Below are positions 7,501 to 15,800 of a DNA stretch of 60,625 nt, piece by piece; positions within the stretch are counted from its first letter, which is position 1; every line of letters starts with the position of its first letter. The notes beneath the pieces are model-generated. The model made no database searches, was not told where the DNA came from, and saw only the letters and a program-made list of their open reading frames with translations. Both the position numbers and the translations under genes were made by a program. The DNA comes from Burkholderiaceae bacterium (GTDB lineage: Bacteria > Pseudomonadota > Gammaproteobacteria > Burkholderiales > Burkholderiaceae). The stretch spans positions 1 to 60,625 of the forward strand of contig JAHFQJ010000011.1 in NCBI GenBank assembly GCA_023266335.1, in the 5' to 3' direction.

Positions 7501-7621
7501 GAGGCGTCGAAACCTCTCTAGTAAAAAAATATCAATAAAGTCTTTATTACCCTTCTATGTGGGGTGCTGTATTGCGTAAGCGTATGGGCTTTACTTTCTA
7601 GAGAAGTTCGAACACCCCACA
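7501..7621 (+). ncRNA. Candidate structured leader RNA, pseudoknot-compatible, before the BRO-N gene
   Basis: Three local pairings are visible: GAGG with CCTC (7501-7516), AATAAAG with CTTTATT (7534-7548), and TCTCTAG with CTAGAGA (7515-7521 and 7598-7604, the latter extended by AGTAAA with TTTACT). A fourth, perfect nine-base pairing joins TGTGGGGTG (7558-7566) with CACCCCACA (7613-7621). The third and fourth helices interleave, so together they form an H-type pseudoknot. The segment lies directly upstream of the antirepressor start codon. It could be a cis-acting regulator or a small RNA; which one is unknown. Confidence 0.45.
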
Positions 7622-7657
7622 CCAATTTCGAACAATTAATATCTAGAAAGGTAATAT

Positions 7658-8563
7658 ATGACAAATATTCAATTATTCACATTTAATCAAAAAGAAGTAC
7701 GTACAATTGTTAAGCCAAATAATAGTATATGGTTTGTAGCATCTGATATAGCAAAGCAATTAGAATACCGTGATGCAAGTAATTTAGTACGTTTATTAGA
7801 TAATGATGAAGCTGATACGCACAATATGAGTATCAGGTCTGAAAATGGCACAGAACAAAGCCGTGAAGTTTCTATTATAAATGAAAGTGGTTTATATCAC
7901 GCAATATTTAAAAGCCGTAAAACAGAGGCAAAAGCATTTCGTAAATGGGTAACGTCGGAAGTCCTTCCATCTATCCGCAAAACAGGTTCTTACGATACCA
8001 CACAAATGCAAACCCTAGAACAAAATATCAAAACTCTAGAGCAAAACAATACCGCACTTTGCAATGTTATTACCAAGTATGAAAACCAGCTCCCTAAAGA
8101 AATGGCAAAAAAACTATGTAATTTAGTTAAAGCCAAAGTAAATACACATGCACCAATCAATAAAAATAAATCTTATAGTTATGTATGGTCGAAGCTTAAA
8201 GATTACTTTAGCGTAACTGAATATAGAGATATACCACAAATCAGATTCGGCGAAGCTGTAGAATTTATTTCAAGCCTTCAACTTCCTAAGTTTGCACAAG
8301 CTGAACAAATGGAAATCTTAGAGCCTAATCACAAATCTAAAAATCTTATTAATGTATTAAGTAATGATGAAGTAAAACAAGCTATCTTCTTGCTTAATAT
8401 AGCACCTCAAATTCATCAAATTATGGTTGAAATAGAGTCTGCTACTAAAACTCTTCTTATTCCCAACTCTGTGGCTAGAAATAGCAAAGCTTTTACTGAT
8501 GAATATTTACAAAATATAAATCAAAAAGCTCGAGTAATTGAAACTTTGCTAAAAAATTCTTAA
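7658..8563 (+). CDS. Phage antirepressor: BRO-N domain plus ORF6C-like domain
   Basis: The 301-residue product has a BRO-N domain at about residues 1-110 (QLFTFNQKEVRTI, WFVASDIAKQLEYRDASNLV, and the KAFRKWVTSEVLPSIRKTG end). A Gln/Asn-rich linker with heptad character follows, then an ORF6C-like segment (YSYVWSKLKDYFSVTEYRDI, followed by RFGEAVEFI). BRO-N proteins bind DNA and commonly act as phage antirepressors or lytic regulators. The ribosome site AGAAAGG is well placed before the ATG at 7658. The gene marks the start of the phage-like block and is preceded by a structured leader. Confidence 0.85.
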   Translation: MTNIQLFTFNQKEVRTIVKPNNSIWFVASDIAKQLEYRDASNLVRLLDNDEADTHNMSIRSENGTEQSREVSIINESGLYHAIFKSRKTEAKAFRKWVTSEVLPSIRKTGSYDTTQMQTLEQNIKTLEQNNTALCNVITKYENQLPKEMAKKLCNLVKAKVNTHAPINKNKSYSYVWSKLKDYFSVTEYRDIPQIRFGEAVEFISSLQLPKFAQAEQMEILEPNHKSKNLINVLSNDEVKQAIFLLNIAPQIHQIMVEIESATKTLLIPNSVARNSKAFTDEYLQNINQKARVIETLLKNS

Positions 8564-8586
8564 TTTTAGCTAAATAATTATCTAAC

Positions 8587-8648
8587 CGTTTATTTTAAAA
8601 ATTAGCATAAGCTCCAAGGGCGGAGCTTTGCTTAAAAGGAATAGAATT
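8587..8648 (+). repeat. Leader repeat, copy 1 (hairpin plus ribosome site)
   Basis: About 62 bases before the gene at 8649 recur before the gene at 9423. The core is AAGCTCC, a six-base loop and GGAGCTT, then TTGCTT and an AAGG ribosome site. The two copies differ at only a few positions. Because the hairpin sits 15-20 bases before the ribosome site, it could affect translation of both genes in the same way. Confidence 0.7.
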
Positions 8649-8888
8649 ATGACTACTAAAAAGTTAGCTGAAGGTACAGAAATTATCTTAAAAGAAACTT
8701 ACGACTTTAATTGTCCATCTTGTAATAAATTAATGTATGCAAAACCCAGCTTATTTATGCGTACAGGTATGGCAAATTTAGGCGGAGGTAAATGCATAGA
8801 TAAAGAATGTAATACAAGATTTACATTATCAATTGATAGAAACAATGAGCGGATGATTGCTGAATTAATAAATAAAAATGAGGTATAA
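8649..8888 (+). CDS. Small zinc-ribbon protein (phage-type), paralogue A
   Basis: The ATG at 8649 is chosen because AAAGGAA lies 8 bases upstream; an in-frame TTG at 8628 lies inside the leader hairpin. The 79-residue product contains CPSC and, 27 residues later, CIDKEC, a likely zinc ribbon, with the shared phrase KPSLFMRTGMANLGGGK between them. The protein at 9107-9343 has the same layout, so the two are paralogues separated by one membrane gene. No enzymatic motif is seen. It is probably a small nucleic-acid or protein-binding factor of phage origin. Confidence 0.6.
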   Translation: MTTKKLAEGTEIILKETYDFNCPSCNKLMYAKPSLFMRTGMANLGGGKCIDKECNTRFTLSIDRNNERMIAELINKNEV

Positions 8889-8889
8889 C

Positions 8890-9114
8890 ATGACATTAGA
8901 ACATTATTTAGCTATATGGAAGCTAACACTTGGTGGTTTAATCTGGCTTGGTTTTATTATTTGGTTTTGCATGGTATGTAAACCATTTAAAATTAAACGC
9001 TCTGTAGGGGCTTGGTTAGCATTTACAATGCTGATGATATTATCAGTTACTCAAACACTGGTTTTTATAGTTATCCCTTCAATTATTACATTGAAAGGAG
9101 TACAGCATGAGTAA
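8890..9114 (+). CDS. Small membrane protein with two transmembrane segments
   Basis: The start at 8890 has AGGT five bases upstream; an earlier ATG at 8878 overlaps the previous gene and lacks a ribosome site. The 74-residue product has two hydrophobic segments (about residues 10-32 and 45-68) with a short basic loop (KPFKIKRS) between them and little outside the membrane. It overlaps the next gene by 8 bases and sits between two zinc-ribbon paralogues. The family is not recognised; small phage membrane proteins of the holin kind have such a layout, but so do many others. Confidence 0.5.
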   Translation: MTLEHYLAIWKLTLGGLIWLGFIIWFCMVCKPFKIKRSVGAWLAFTMLMILSVTQTLVFIVIPSIITLKGVQHE

Positions 9115-9343
9115 AATTACTTATTTATCTGAAACAATAAGGCAAAATCTAAAAGCATTATATGATTTAAATTGCCCAAAGTGCAAAGTAGGCATGCTAT
9201 CTAAACCAAGTACATTTATGAAAGAAGGTATAAACCTAGGCGGTGGTTACTGTGTTAATTGTAGATGTGTATTCAATACTAAAATTGATGAGCATAATCA
9301 AAAAATGCAGGCAAACCAAATTCCACATTTAAACGTCAATTAG
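9107..9343 (+). CDS. Small zinc-ribbon protein (phage-type), paralogue B
   Basis: The 78-residue product repeats the layout of the gene at 8649: YDLNCPKCKVGMLSKPSTFM, a Gly-rich turn (INLGGGYC), and a second Cys cluster CVNCRC. The start overlaps the previous stop by 8 bases and has GGAG upstream, so the genes are probably co-translated. Duplication of a zinc-ribbon gene with an inserted membrane gene suggests diversification within a phage or satellite module. Confidence 0.6.
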   Translation: MSKITYLSETIRQNLKALYDLNCPKCKVGMLSKPSTFMKEGINLGGGYCVNCRCVFNTKIDEHNQKMQANQIPHLNVN

Positions 9344-9360
9344 ATATTAATTAATATCAA

Positions 9361-9422
9361 CCATTTATTTTAAAACCTAGCATAAGCTCCAAGGGCGGAG
9401 CTTTGCTTGAAAGGATAAGAAT
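9361..9422 (+). repeat. Leader repeat, copy 2 (hairpin plus ribosome site)
   Basis: This is the second copy of the leader at 8587-8648, with AAGCTCC at 9384-9390 and GGAGCTT at 9396-9402, then TTGCTT and GAAAGGA before the ATG at 9423. Confidence 0.7.
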
Positions 9423-10115
9423 ATGTCAAACGAAATAATTATAAACGGAGTTAAATATATACAAGTACTCCCAAAACCTCCAAAAATTGAGCAATCTCAA
9501 GAGGCTGTTGACAAGCCGAAGCAGCAAGAAACTAAGCCAATTAATATAGGCTTTTGGCATAGATTAAAAAGGTTTATTGTAAGTGTGTTTCATACAATTA
9601 TAGGGTTTGCAATTATATCTATAATATGTGCAATTTTATGGTTAGCAGGCGGAAGCAAATACTTTAAAAGCATTGACCAGCAGAAGGTTGAGTATAATGA
9701 AAAGATAATAAAAAAAGCCATGCTGGAAAATACCAAATATGATAGTGTGCAAATTGCTAAAATTCATGGGCAGGAAATGGGAGAAAGTAAATATAATGCT
9801 TGGATAAGTTTGCGGTTACGCCAAATACAAGGTTTAATCGGCGGTGCAGAACAAGATGTAACAAATTATAAATGTAGTGAAGGCATTGGCAATTGTCCTA
9901 AAGAAATACAGAAAGTTGCAGCACATGTATTACCTAAGGTAGGTTTAAATGTTATGCATAAAAGTCCATTTGCTCAAGATAATTTTTTAAATCAGCCGCC
10001 GCCGCCAGTAGTTAAAATAAAGCAAGTAAGCAAACCCAAAACAAAACAAATTGATGAAATAGGTAAAGAATTGGGAATGCGTAAAATACTTGCAAATTAT
10101 GAGGGTAAAAAATAA
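9423..10115 (+). CDS. Single-pass membrane protein of unknown function
   Basis: The 230-residue product has a cytoplasmic N-terminus of about 50 residues rich in Lys, Gln and Pro, one transmembrane segment (about residues 52-75, HTIIGFAIISIICAILWLAG), and a long outer or periplasmic part with helical segments, two Cys (YKCSEGIGNCPKE) that may pair, and a Pro-run before a Lys-rich tail. It is preceded by the duplicated leader and followed by a strong terminator at 10155, closing the phage-like block. I do not recognise the family. Confidence 0.55.
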   Translation: MSNEIIINGVKYIQVLPKPPKIEQSQEAVDKPKQQETKPINIGFWHRLKRFIVSVFHTIIGFAIISIICAILWLAGGSKYFKSIDQQKVEYNEKIIKKAMLENTKYDSVQIAKIHGQEMGESKYNAWISLRLRQIQGLIGGAEQDVTNYKCSEGIGNCPKEIQKVAAHVLPKVGLNVMHKSPFAQDNFLNQPPPPVVKIKQVSKPKTKQIDEIGKELGMRKILANYEGKK

Positions 10116-10154
10116 TAAATATAATTAATAGAGTTGAGTATGAGGATAATTACC

Positions 10155-10178
10155 AAGGAGCTTATGCTCCTTTTTTTT
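10155..10178 (+). terminator. Strong intrinsic terminator
   Basis: AAGGAGC (10155-10161), loop TTAT and GCTCCTT (10166-10172) form a seven-base stem that runs into eight Ts. It ends the transcript of the phage-like block. Confidence 0.9.
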
Positions 10179-10237
10179 ATTGACTTTTATAATTTTTGTA
10201 ACTACAATAATTATATGACAGAAGCAAATTTATACGT

Positions 10238-10504
10238 ATGCAAATAGAATATAACAAAACAAAAAATGAGTCTAATTATGAAAAACATGGCGTATATCTT
10301 CAAGAAGCAGAACGTATAGAATGGGCTACACTTTGGGCAATGACTGATGATAGAAAAGAATATAATGAAAATCGTATGATTGGATATGCTTATATTGGTA
10401 AATGTATATATTGCATTGTTTATGTTGATAGATTAAATATACGTAGAATAATCAGCTTACGTAAAGCAAATAGTAGAGAGGTAAAAAATTATGCCGAAGC
10501 TTAA
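10238..10504 (+). CDS. brnT: BrnT-family ribonuclease toxin
   Basis: The 88-residue product matches BrnT (DUF497), the RelE-fold RNase toxin of the BrnT/BrnA module. It has the early NYEKHGVYLQEAERI helix, the middle R-x3-Y..RMIGYAYIG strand, and the C-terminal RRIISLRKANSREVKNY block with conserved Arg and Glu residues. It overlaps the antitoxin gene by 14 bases and precedes it, the usual order. In characterised pairs the BrnA dimer neutralises BrnT and represses the shared promoter. Confidence 0.85.
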   Translation: MQIEYNKTKNESNYEKHGVYLQEAERIEWATLWAMTDDRKEYNENRMIGYAYIGKCIYCIVYVDRLNIRRIISLRKANSREVKNYAEA

Positions 10505-11069
10505 AGAAAATACAATTACTCCAACAGAAGTAGAAGATATAGCTATAAATGCAGGTATCAAAAAAGATAAAGATACTTATGAGTTAAACGCTTCTGAATT
10601 TAAAAAATTAAAAGCAGTTGGAAGACCAAAACAGGAAATTACAAAAAAATCTACTACTTTAAGAATAGATGATGATGTATTAGAAACTTTTAAAGCAACA
10701 GGTAAAGGCTGGCAAACAAAAATTAATGAGGCTTTACATGAATGGCTTGATATGCAAACTTGGATAGAAAATAGTAGATCTTCTGAGGTTGTTAGTGTTG
10801 CTTTATTAATTGAATCTCAAATCGAAAAAGATTCTACAAAAGTAGCAATAAAAACGGTTCAAGACATTACAGAAAATAATTTTAAATTAAAAGTTACTAA
10901 TCCACAGGCATTTGAAAAGGATAATGATAATAAATTAACTGTTTCATTTAATATAAGAGGCAGAGGTATTCCTATTTCTACAAGAAGGTCAAGGAACCAA
11001 ACTTTATTATTAAGAAAAAGATTTGCAACTATATTAAGGAAAAAAGCAGATGAAAAACATTCTGCTTAA
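10491..11069 (+). CDS. brnA: BrnA-family antitoxin with a long C-terminal extension
   Basis: Residues about 37-83 carry the BrnA ribbon-helix-helix signature: GRPKQEITKKSTTLRIDDDV, LETFKATGKGWQTKINEAL and HEWL. BrnA is normally 80-110 residues, but this one is 192. The extra 105 residues form a separate, mostly helix/strand segment with NIRGRGIPISTRRSRNQ and a very basic end (LLLRKRFATILRKKADEKH). No homologous domain is recognised. The extension may be a DNA- or RNA-binding add-on, or a fused downstream gene. Pairing with BrnT is certain from the 14-base overlap. Confidence 0.8.
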   Translation: MPKLKENTITPTEVEDIAINAGIKKDKDTYELNASEFKKLKAVGRPKQEITKKSTTLRIDDDVLETFKATGKGWQTKINEALHEWLDMQTWIENSRSSEVVSVALLIESQIEKDSTKVAIKTVQDITENNFKLKVTNPQAFEKDNDNKLTVSFNIRGRGIPISTRRSRNQTLLLRKRFATILRKKADEKHSA

Positions 11070-11218
11070 AAATCATCATCACAAAATAGACTATATTATG
11101 TTATTTAAGCTAGATTGATATATTTATATCAAAAATAGTTAATTTGTCTTAAATAGCCTTAAAATGCTTATAATCGGCATATGCATAATTTAGGCTATAA
11201 AATCTTGAGAATAAAGCT

Positions 11219-11554
11219 TTAATTTTTATTTTTAACAAAAATCGCTACAATAAATGCACATGTAGTGCCAAATAAAATTAATGCTGGGTTTTCATAGCCA
11301 TTTATAATTAAATAAACTCCAACCCCTATGATTGATAAAATAGCAATTATACTTACTATAAACATAGTAAAAAATAACTTAAGCTTTAACTTACTTTCGT
11401 TAGTTTTTTCTTCATAAGCTTTAAATGCCCTATCTACTAAATCTGGGCGAAATTCATGTAATTCTCTTAAATCATCAACAGGAATAGTATCGGTTTGTTG
11501 AATGGCTATTATCTCTTGACCATTGGTTTTTATGGCTCTTCTATTTCTTGACAT
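11219..11554 (-). CDS. DUF2335-like membrane protein
   Basis: The 111-residue product has a soluble N-terminal part with DDLRELHEFRPDLVDRAFKA, which resembles the L-x2-Y-x4-PG-x3-RI segment of DUF2335 membrane proteins, then two transmembrane segments (about residues 60-82 and 87-107). Its start overlaps the end of the upstream gene by 14 bases. DUF2335 proteins are often found in prophages. The assignment is tentative; the two-segment topology is clear. Confidence 0.5.
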   Translation of the reverse strand: MSRNRRAIKTNGQEIIAIQQTDTIPVDDLRELHEFRPDLVDRAFKAYEEKTNESKLKLKLFFTMFIVSIIAILSIIGVGVYLIINGYENPALILFGTTCAFIVAIFVKNKN

Positions 11555-11726
11555 TTTTTATATCTTGTTTAATCTGTTTAGTAGCTGTTCTTAATCCGTT
11601 ACCTACAGATGACCATGTATCTCTAATCTCTTCATTAATAGAAGAGTAATATTTAGGCGGAGCAATTGGAACAATAAATCTTGCAATAGTTCTGACTATT
11701 TGTTCATAAATTGGCATTTTACCCAT
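11541..11726 (-). CDS. Small hypothetical protein, coupled upstream of the membrane protein
   Basis: I use the ATG at 11726; a GTG at 11738 and an ATG at 11717 are alternatives. The 61-residue product has a short hydrophobic stretch (IVRTIARFIVPIAPP) and a Lys-rich amphipathic C-terminus. It is kept mainly because its stop overlaps the following start by 14 bases, which suggests an operon. I do not recognise a family. Confidence 0.35.
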   Translation of the reverse strand: MGKMPIYEQIVRTIARFIVPIAPPKYYSSINEEIRDTWSSVGNGLRTATKQIKQDIKNVKK

Positions 11727-11819
11727 AATATATATCACTCTATGATTGTCTAATATAATTATAATATATTTTATAAAATAAAGCTTATGGAATTACCCTA
11801 AATGTAACTTTAGATATTG

Positions 11820-12167
11820 TTATTTTGTAAAAAATGATTTTATTATACTGGAAAAGTAGCTAAGCAAGCCGCCTGTGACTGCCCATAAAAAATAAATAAA
11901 TTTAATTATCATATTATTTCTTACTTGTATGCGGTCTAAGGCTGTTTCAGTAAATTCTACTCTTTTTTTTAATCTGCTAATATCCTCTTTTATTTCTTCA
12001 ATATCTTCAATGCTGTTACTAATCTGTGTAGTATGAATTCCAAAATGTTCGCGCATAGTAGAGTTTATATCGGCTACATGTTTATTTGTTTCATAAATTG
12101 CGTTAAGTAAATTTTTGTTTGTCTCGTGCAGTTGCTCAATTAGCTTTATTATTATATTTTCATTCAT
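11820..12167 (-). CDS. Coiled-coil protein with C-terminal membrane anchor
   Basis: The 115-residue product is helical. Residues about 1-85 have heptad character (ISNSIEDIEEIKEDISRLKK, then RVEFTETALDRIQ) and residues about 88-110 form one transmembrane segment. Such small coiled-coil/tail-anchor proteins are frequent in prophages and may bind larger partners at the membrane. It sits 8 bases into the end of the methyltransferase fragment on the same strand, which probably once preceded it in an operon. Confidence 0.5.
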   Translation of the reverse strand: MNENIIIKLIEQLHETNKNLLNAIYETNKHVADINSTMREHFGIHTTQISNSIEDIEEIKEDISRLKKRVEFTETALDRIQVRNNMIIKFIYFLWAVTGGLLSYFSSIIKSFFTK

Positions 12168-12333
12168 ATTTGTTTATTCTATTTAGTGCTATATCATAAT
12201 ATTTTTTATCTAATTCAAAGCCAATAAAATTCCGCTTAAGTTTTTTTGCCATTGCATATTCAGTACCGCTTCCAACAAATGGTATTAGTATATTTTGATT
12301 TTCATTAGATAATACTTCAATAAATTGCATATT
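12160..12333 (-). pseudogene. C-terminal fragment of a DNA (N4/N6) methyltransferase
   Basis: The minus strand encodes MQFIEVLSNENQNILIPFVG, then SGTEYAMAKKLKRNFIGFEL, then DKKYYDIALNRINKYE. The FVGSGT motif binds S-adenosylmethionine and the IGFELDKKYYDIA segment is the family's typical C-terminal end. Upstream of the first methionine the frame reads into an unrelated plus-strand sequence, so the catalytic N-terminal part is missing. The fragment is therefore a relic of a restriction-modification or orphan methyltransferase. The left junction is approximate. Confidence 0.65.
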
Positions 12334-12545
12334 TAGATGCAGCTTTAGAAGAAAATGATATGGAATTATTATTAGAAGTACTAGAGGCGACATTGCAAAA
12401 GCTAAAGGTATGATAGAAGTAGCAGAAAAATCAGGCTTAGGAAGAGAAATTTTATATAAAACATTATCACCTAACGGTAATCCAATGTTTTCAACTATTA
12501 TGAAAACTTTAGGAATTGGCTTTAATTCTTATAAACTCTCTTAGA
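12326..12545 (+). pseudogene. HI1420-type addiction-module antitoxin, truncated and frameshifted
   Basis: Read on the plus strand, one frame gives AYLDAALEENDMELLLEVL and, after a one- or two-base shift, another gives GDIAKAKGMIEVAEKSGLGR and then EILYKTLSPNGNPMFSTIMK up to YKLS and a stop at 12545. This is the pattern of TIGR02684-type antitoxins, whose HTH domain ends with LSPxGNPxFxTxxKVxxALG. The N-terminus is cut off at the junction with the methyltransferase fragment and no toxin gene is nearby. It is a relic. Confidence 0.75.
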
Positions 12546-12556
12546 TATAAATAATT

Positions 12557-12739
12557 ATGAGAAATAAAAAAGATGACTTATTAAGTTTAAAAGCTATTTT
12601 AAGTAAAATAATGACAAGCCTTGCTTATGATAAAGCAAATGGCTTATATGACCCCAATCATGATGAGGAAGTTGAAGATTTCCTTGCCAGAGGAAAACTT
12701 ATAAAAATGATAAATCAGTTTAATAAAAAACTAATTTAA
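12557..12739 (+). CDS. Small hypothetical protein
   Basis: The 60-residue reading frame (MRNKKDDLLSLKAILSK...) has good codon use and a helical N-terminal half, then a short loop (GLYDPNHDEEVEDF). The ribosome site is weak, and it follows the broken antitoxin closely. It might be a small accessory protein of the island. I do not recognise a family and am not sure that it is expressed. Confidence 0.35.
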   Translation: MRNKKDDLLSLKAILSKIMTSLAYDKANGLYDPNHDEEVEDFLARGKLIKMINQFNKKLI

Positions 12740-12840
12740 AAGAAAATTTTAGGGTTTTCTACATGTAAAAGTTAACACAGCATAGAGGCACTGTCAGATT
12801 AAATATTAAATATTAACTTTTATAGATTATATTTACCAAA

Positions 12841-15800
12841 TTATTCAAAAAAAATTTCTTTTTCAAAAATTATATTATCCTTTAAAAAAAATTCTATATA
12901 ATTACGCTCAATAACTTTTATATCATTAATTTTTGCTTTTTCATGAGCATTTTTATTAAAATATTGGTTAGTAAAAATAACTGGAGTAAATTTTATATTA
13001 GGATAAGATTTTTCATAAATAGCTTTTCCACCCATAATATTTTGTACAGCTTCCCAACTTAATTTTTTTTCATTATTAGCACTATGCTTACATTGAATTA
13101 AAAAACCTGTCTTATCTCTTTTAATTACTAATATATCAGTACCTCCATCATTACTTTTTTTAGTATTAATTGCTTGAAAACTTTGTTTTTGATATATAAT
13201 AGTACAAAATTTTTCAAATAAAAATCCATCTAATTTATCAATATCATCAATAGTTATAATTCTCTCCTCTAATTTTTCATTTTTTATAGTATGCGTAGGC
13301 ATTAAATCATTATGCGAAATATCATTATCTATACCATTTAACATATGATTTAATGCACCATCATTTTTTAATACTTCATCAGATAATTCCATTTTATTTG
13401 CCATTAACTGTGCTAATTTTGCCTCAAAAGTGATAAATTCATCAGATATTACAGTAGGCGTATAAATATAAACTTCTTTTTCTTGCCCAATTCTATAAGC
13501 TCTATCGTTAGCTTGAGCTTCTTTAGCTGGGTTCCATGTTCTAGTAAAATGTATTACATGATTTGCAGCAACTATATTAAGTCCGCAACCTGCAGCTAAA
13601 GGCGATAATATAATGATATTAAAACCATCGACTTTAGAAAATTTATCTATATCATCTTGGCGGTTTTTTGTATCTCCATGAATTACAAACACTGATTTTA
13701 ACCCAAACTCTAAGTTTATAAATTCTTTTATAGCTATTTGCATTATTCTAAGGTCAGTAAATATAATCACCTTTTCTTGTTTTAATTTAATAATATGTAA
13801 TTGTTGAACTAACCAGTTCATTTTTGGAGAGTTAATTTTATGTTGTTTGATACCATTTTCATCTATTTTAAACGTTTTTTTAGGCATACAATAAGGTTCA
13901 GCACAGATAGCCTTTATAGCATGAAATACTCCAAACGAAATTTTAGAACGTTCTTTAATATTTTCTTCTTTATTATTTTGTAAATAATTTATTTGCTGAT
14001 GATATAATGCTCTTTGATAATTGCTAATATAAATTTCATCTTTACTAAATGTCTTATCTTTTAAATCAAGATTAATATCTTTATCTGTTTTAGTACGTCG
14101 TAAGATTTGCGGTTCAATAATATCTCTTAGTTCATTAACTACTTTCTTTTCTTCATCAGTTGATGCTTCAATTGGTTTTCTATATTTTTGTGTAAATTCA
14201 TTTAATTGATATAATAAACTTGGTTGAATAAAATCAAATAAACACCATAAATCTACTAAAGAATTTTCTACAGGTGTTCCTGTACATGCTATTTTAAATT
14301 TTACTTTTTGAGCTTTAGCTACTCTAGTTATTTTAGCATTTGGTGTTTTTATTTTTTGTGCCTCATCACAAACCATTATAGAAAAAGATTGTCTAGCAAA
14401 CGAAAATTCATAGTTTGCCATAGTTTCATACGTAGTCAATATTATTTTTGTATTACCAATCCAATCATTTTTTAATAAATTAGTTATACCTTTTTCCTGT
14501 AATTTTTCATCAATTAAATTTTTATTTTGTTTTTTATTTATTAATTCTTTATCGTATAAGCATAGAATTTCAGGAAAAGTATTATAGAAATATTTTTTTA
14601 TTTCATCTTGCCAATTTTGCAATAAAGTAACAGGAGCTAAAATTAAACTAGGTAAAGAATTAGGATTATCTTCATAAAATTTGGCTATAAAAGTTAAAAT
14701 TTGTAAGGTCTTACCCAACCCCATATCATCAGCCATAATTGCACCGCGACAATTTTCAGGAGCATTTTCCATTAAATTTTGTAGCCATGCTACACCATAA
14801 TTTTGATGAGGATATAGTTTTATATTTTCTTTTAACGCTTTTGGCAATTTAGCTTTTTTATTATTAGAAATAGCTAATAAATTTTTACGTTCTTCTACAT
14901 AATCTATTTGTTCAAAATTATGCTTAATTATTAAAGATTCTTTATTAATTTTATTTTTTCTAATATTTTCTTGATGATGTTTTTCATTTACAGGTTCAAA
15001 ATAATGTTGAATTTGATTAACGATATTTTGTGCTTCGTGAATTGGGATAGGATTCGGTATTTTATCATCTTCAATATAAATTTTATTTTCTTTTTGAGCC
15101 TGTAAAATTTTAGTTTTTATTTGCTCTAACCAGTTTTTTTCTAAGGGTAAAATAACTTTTTCAGATTTTGGCGGAATATTTACAGCCAAACAGGGGCGTA
15201 ATTCTTGAGGAAGCCACTCGCTATTTTGCTCTTGATTTTTAGCTACAAATGGTATACAAATTGGTTTATCTATACCAATATCTGCAATTCTTTGAGCATA
15301 ATTATCAAATAAATAAATATCTTCAAAACTAATAATATCATCTAATTTTTTAGGCTGATTTTTCCATGTATGCAATAAAAATAAACCCTCATCTAAAATA
15401 TTTTGTGCTTGGTTATCAATGGTTAAATCATATTCTAAATATCCCAGCAATAATTGATTTTTCTGTATAGCTTGATTTAAGCTAGATAAAAAGCTATCAA
15501 ATTCAATATAGGTTTTCAATTTAACATTGCTAGTATTTGATGATTGGTTATCTAAAATAGTCTCAATTTGTATAGTAACGCTTTGAATATTGCCAAAATT
15601 AATATTTGGCTTTAGTACAAAAGTAGAAGAATATATTTGTGCTAGTTGTTTGGCTTGTTCAAATTGTTTTTCGTCAATAATTTTATAAGATTCTTCGCCT
15701 AAAAATGCATAGGGATTTAGTATAAAAGCTTTGGCTTTATCGCCCAAAATTTTACGTTGCGGAGCAATATTTTTAAATGTAGTTAAAATATTTTTTACTT

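Noticed and set aside
7558-7624. tRNA-like end (GTGGGGT paired with ACCCCAC, then ACCA) in the BRO-N leader
   Set aside because: No D arm, anticodon stem or T stem can be formed, so it is not a tRNA gene; kept as part of the structured leader.
12334-12393. N-terminal extension of the methyltransferase fragment
   Set aside because: These codons are antisense to the antitoxin remnant and do not fit the methyltransferase family.
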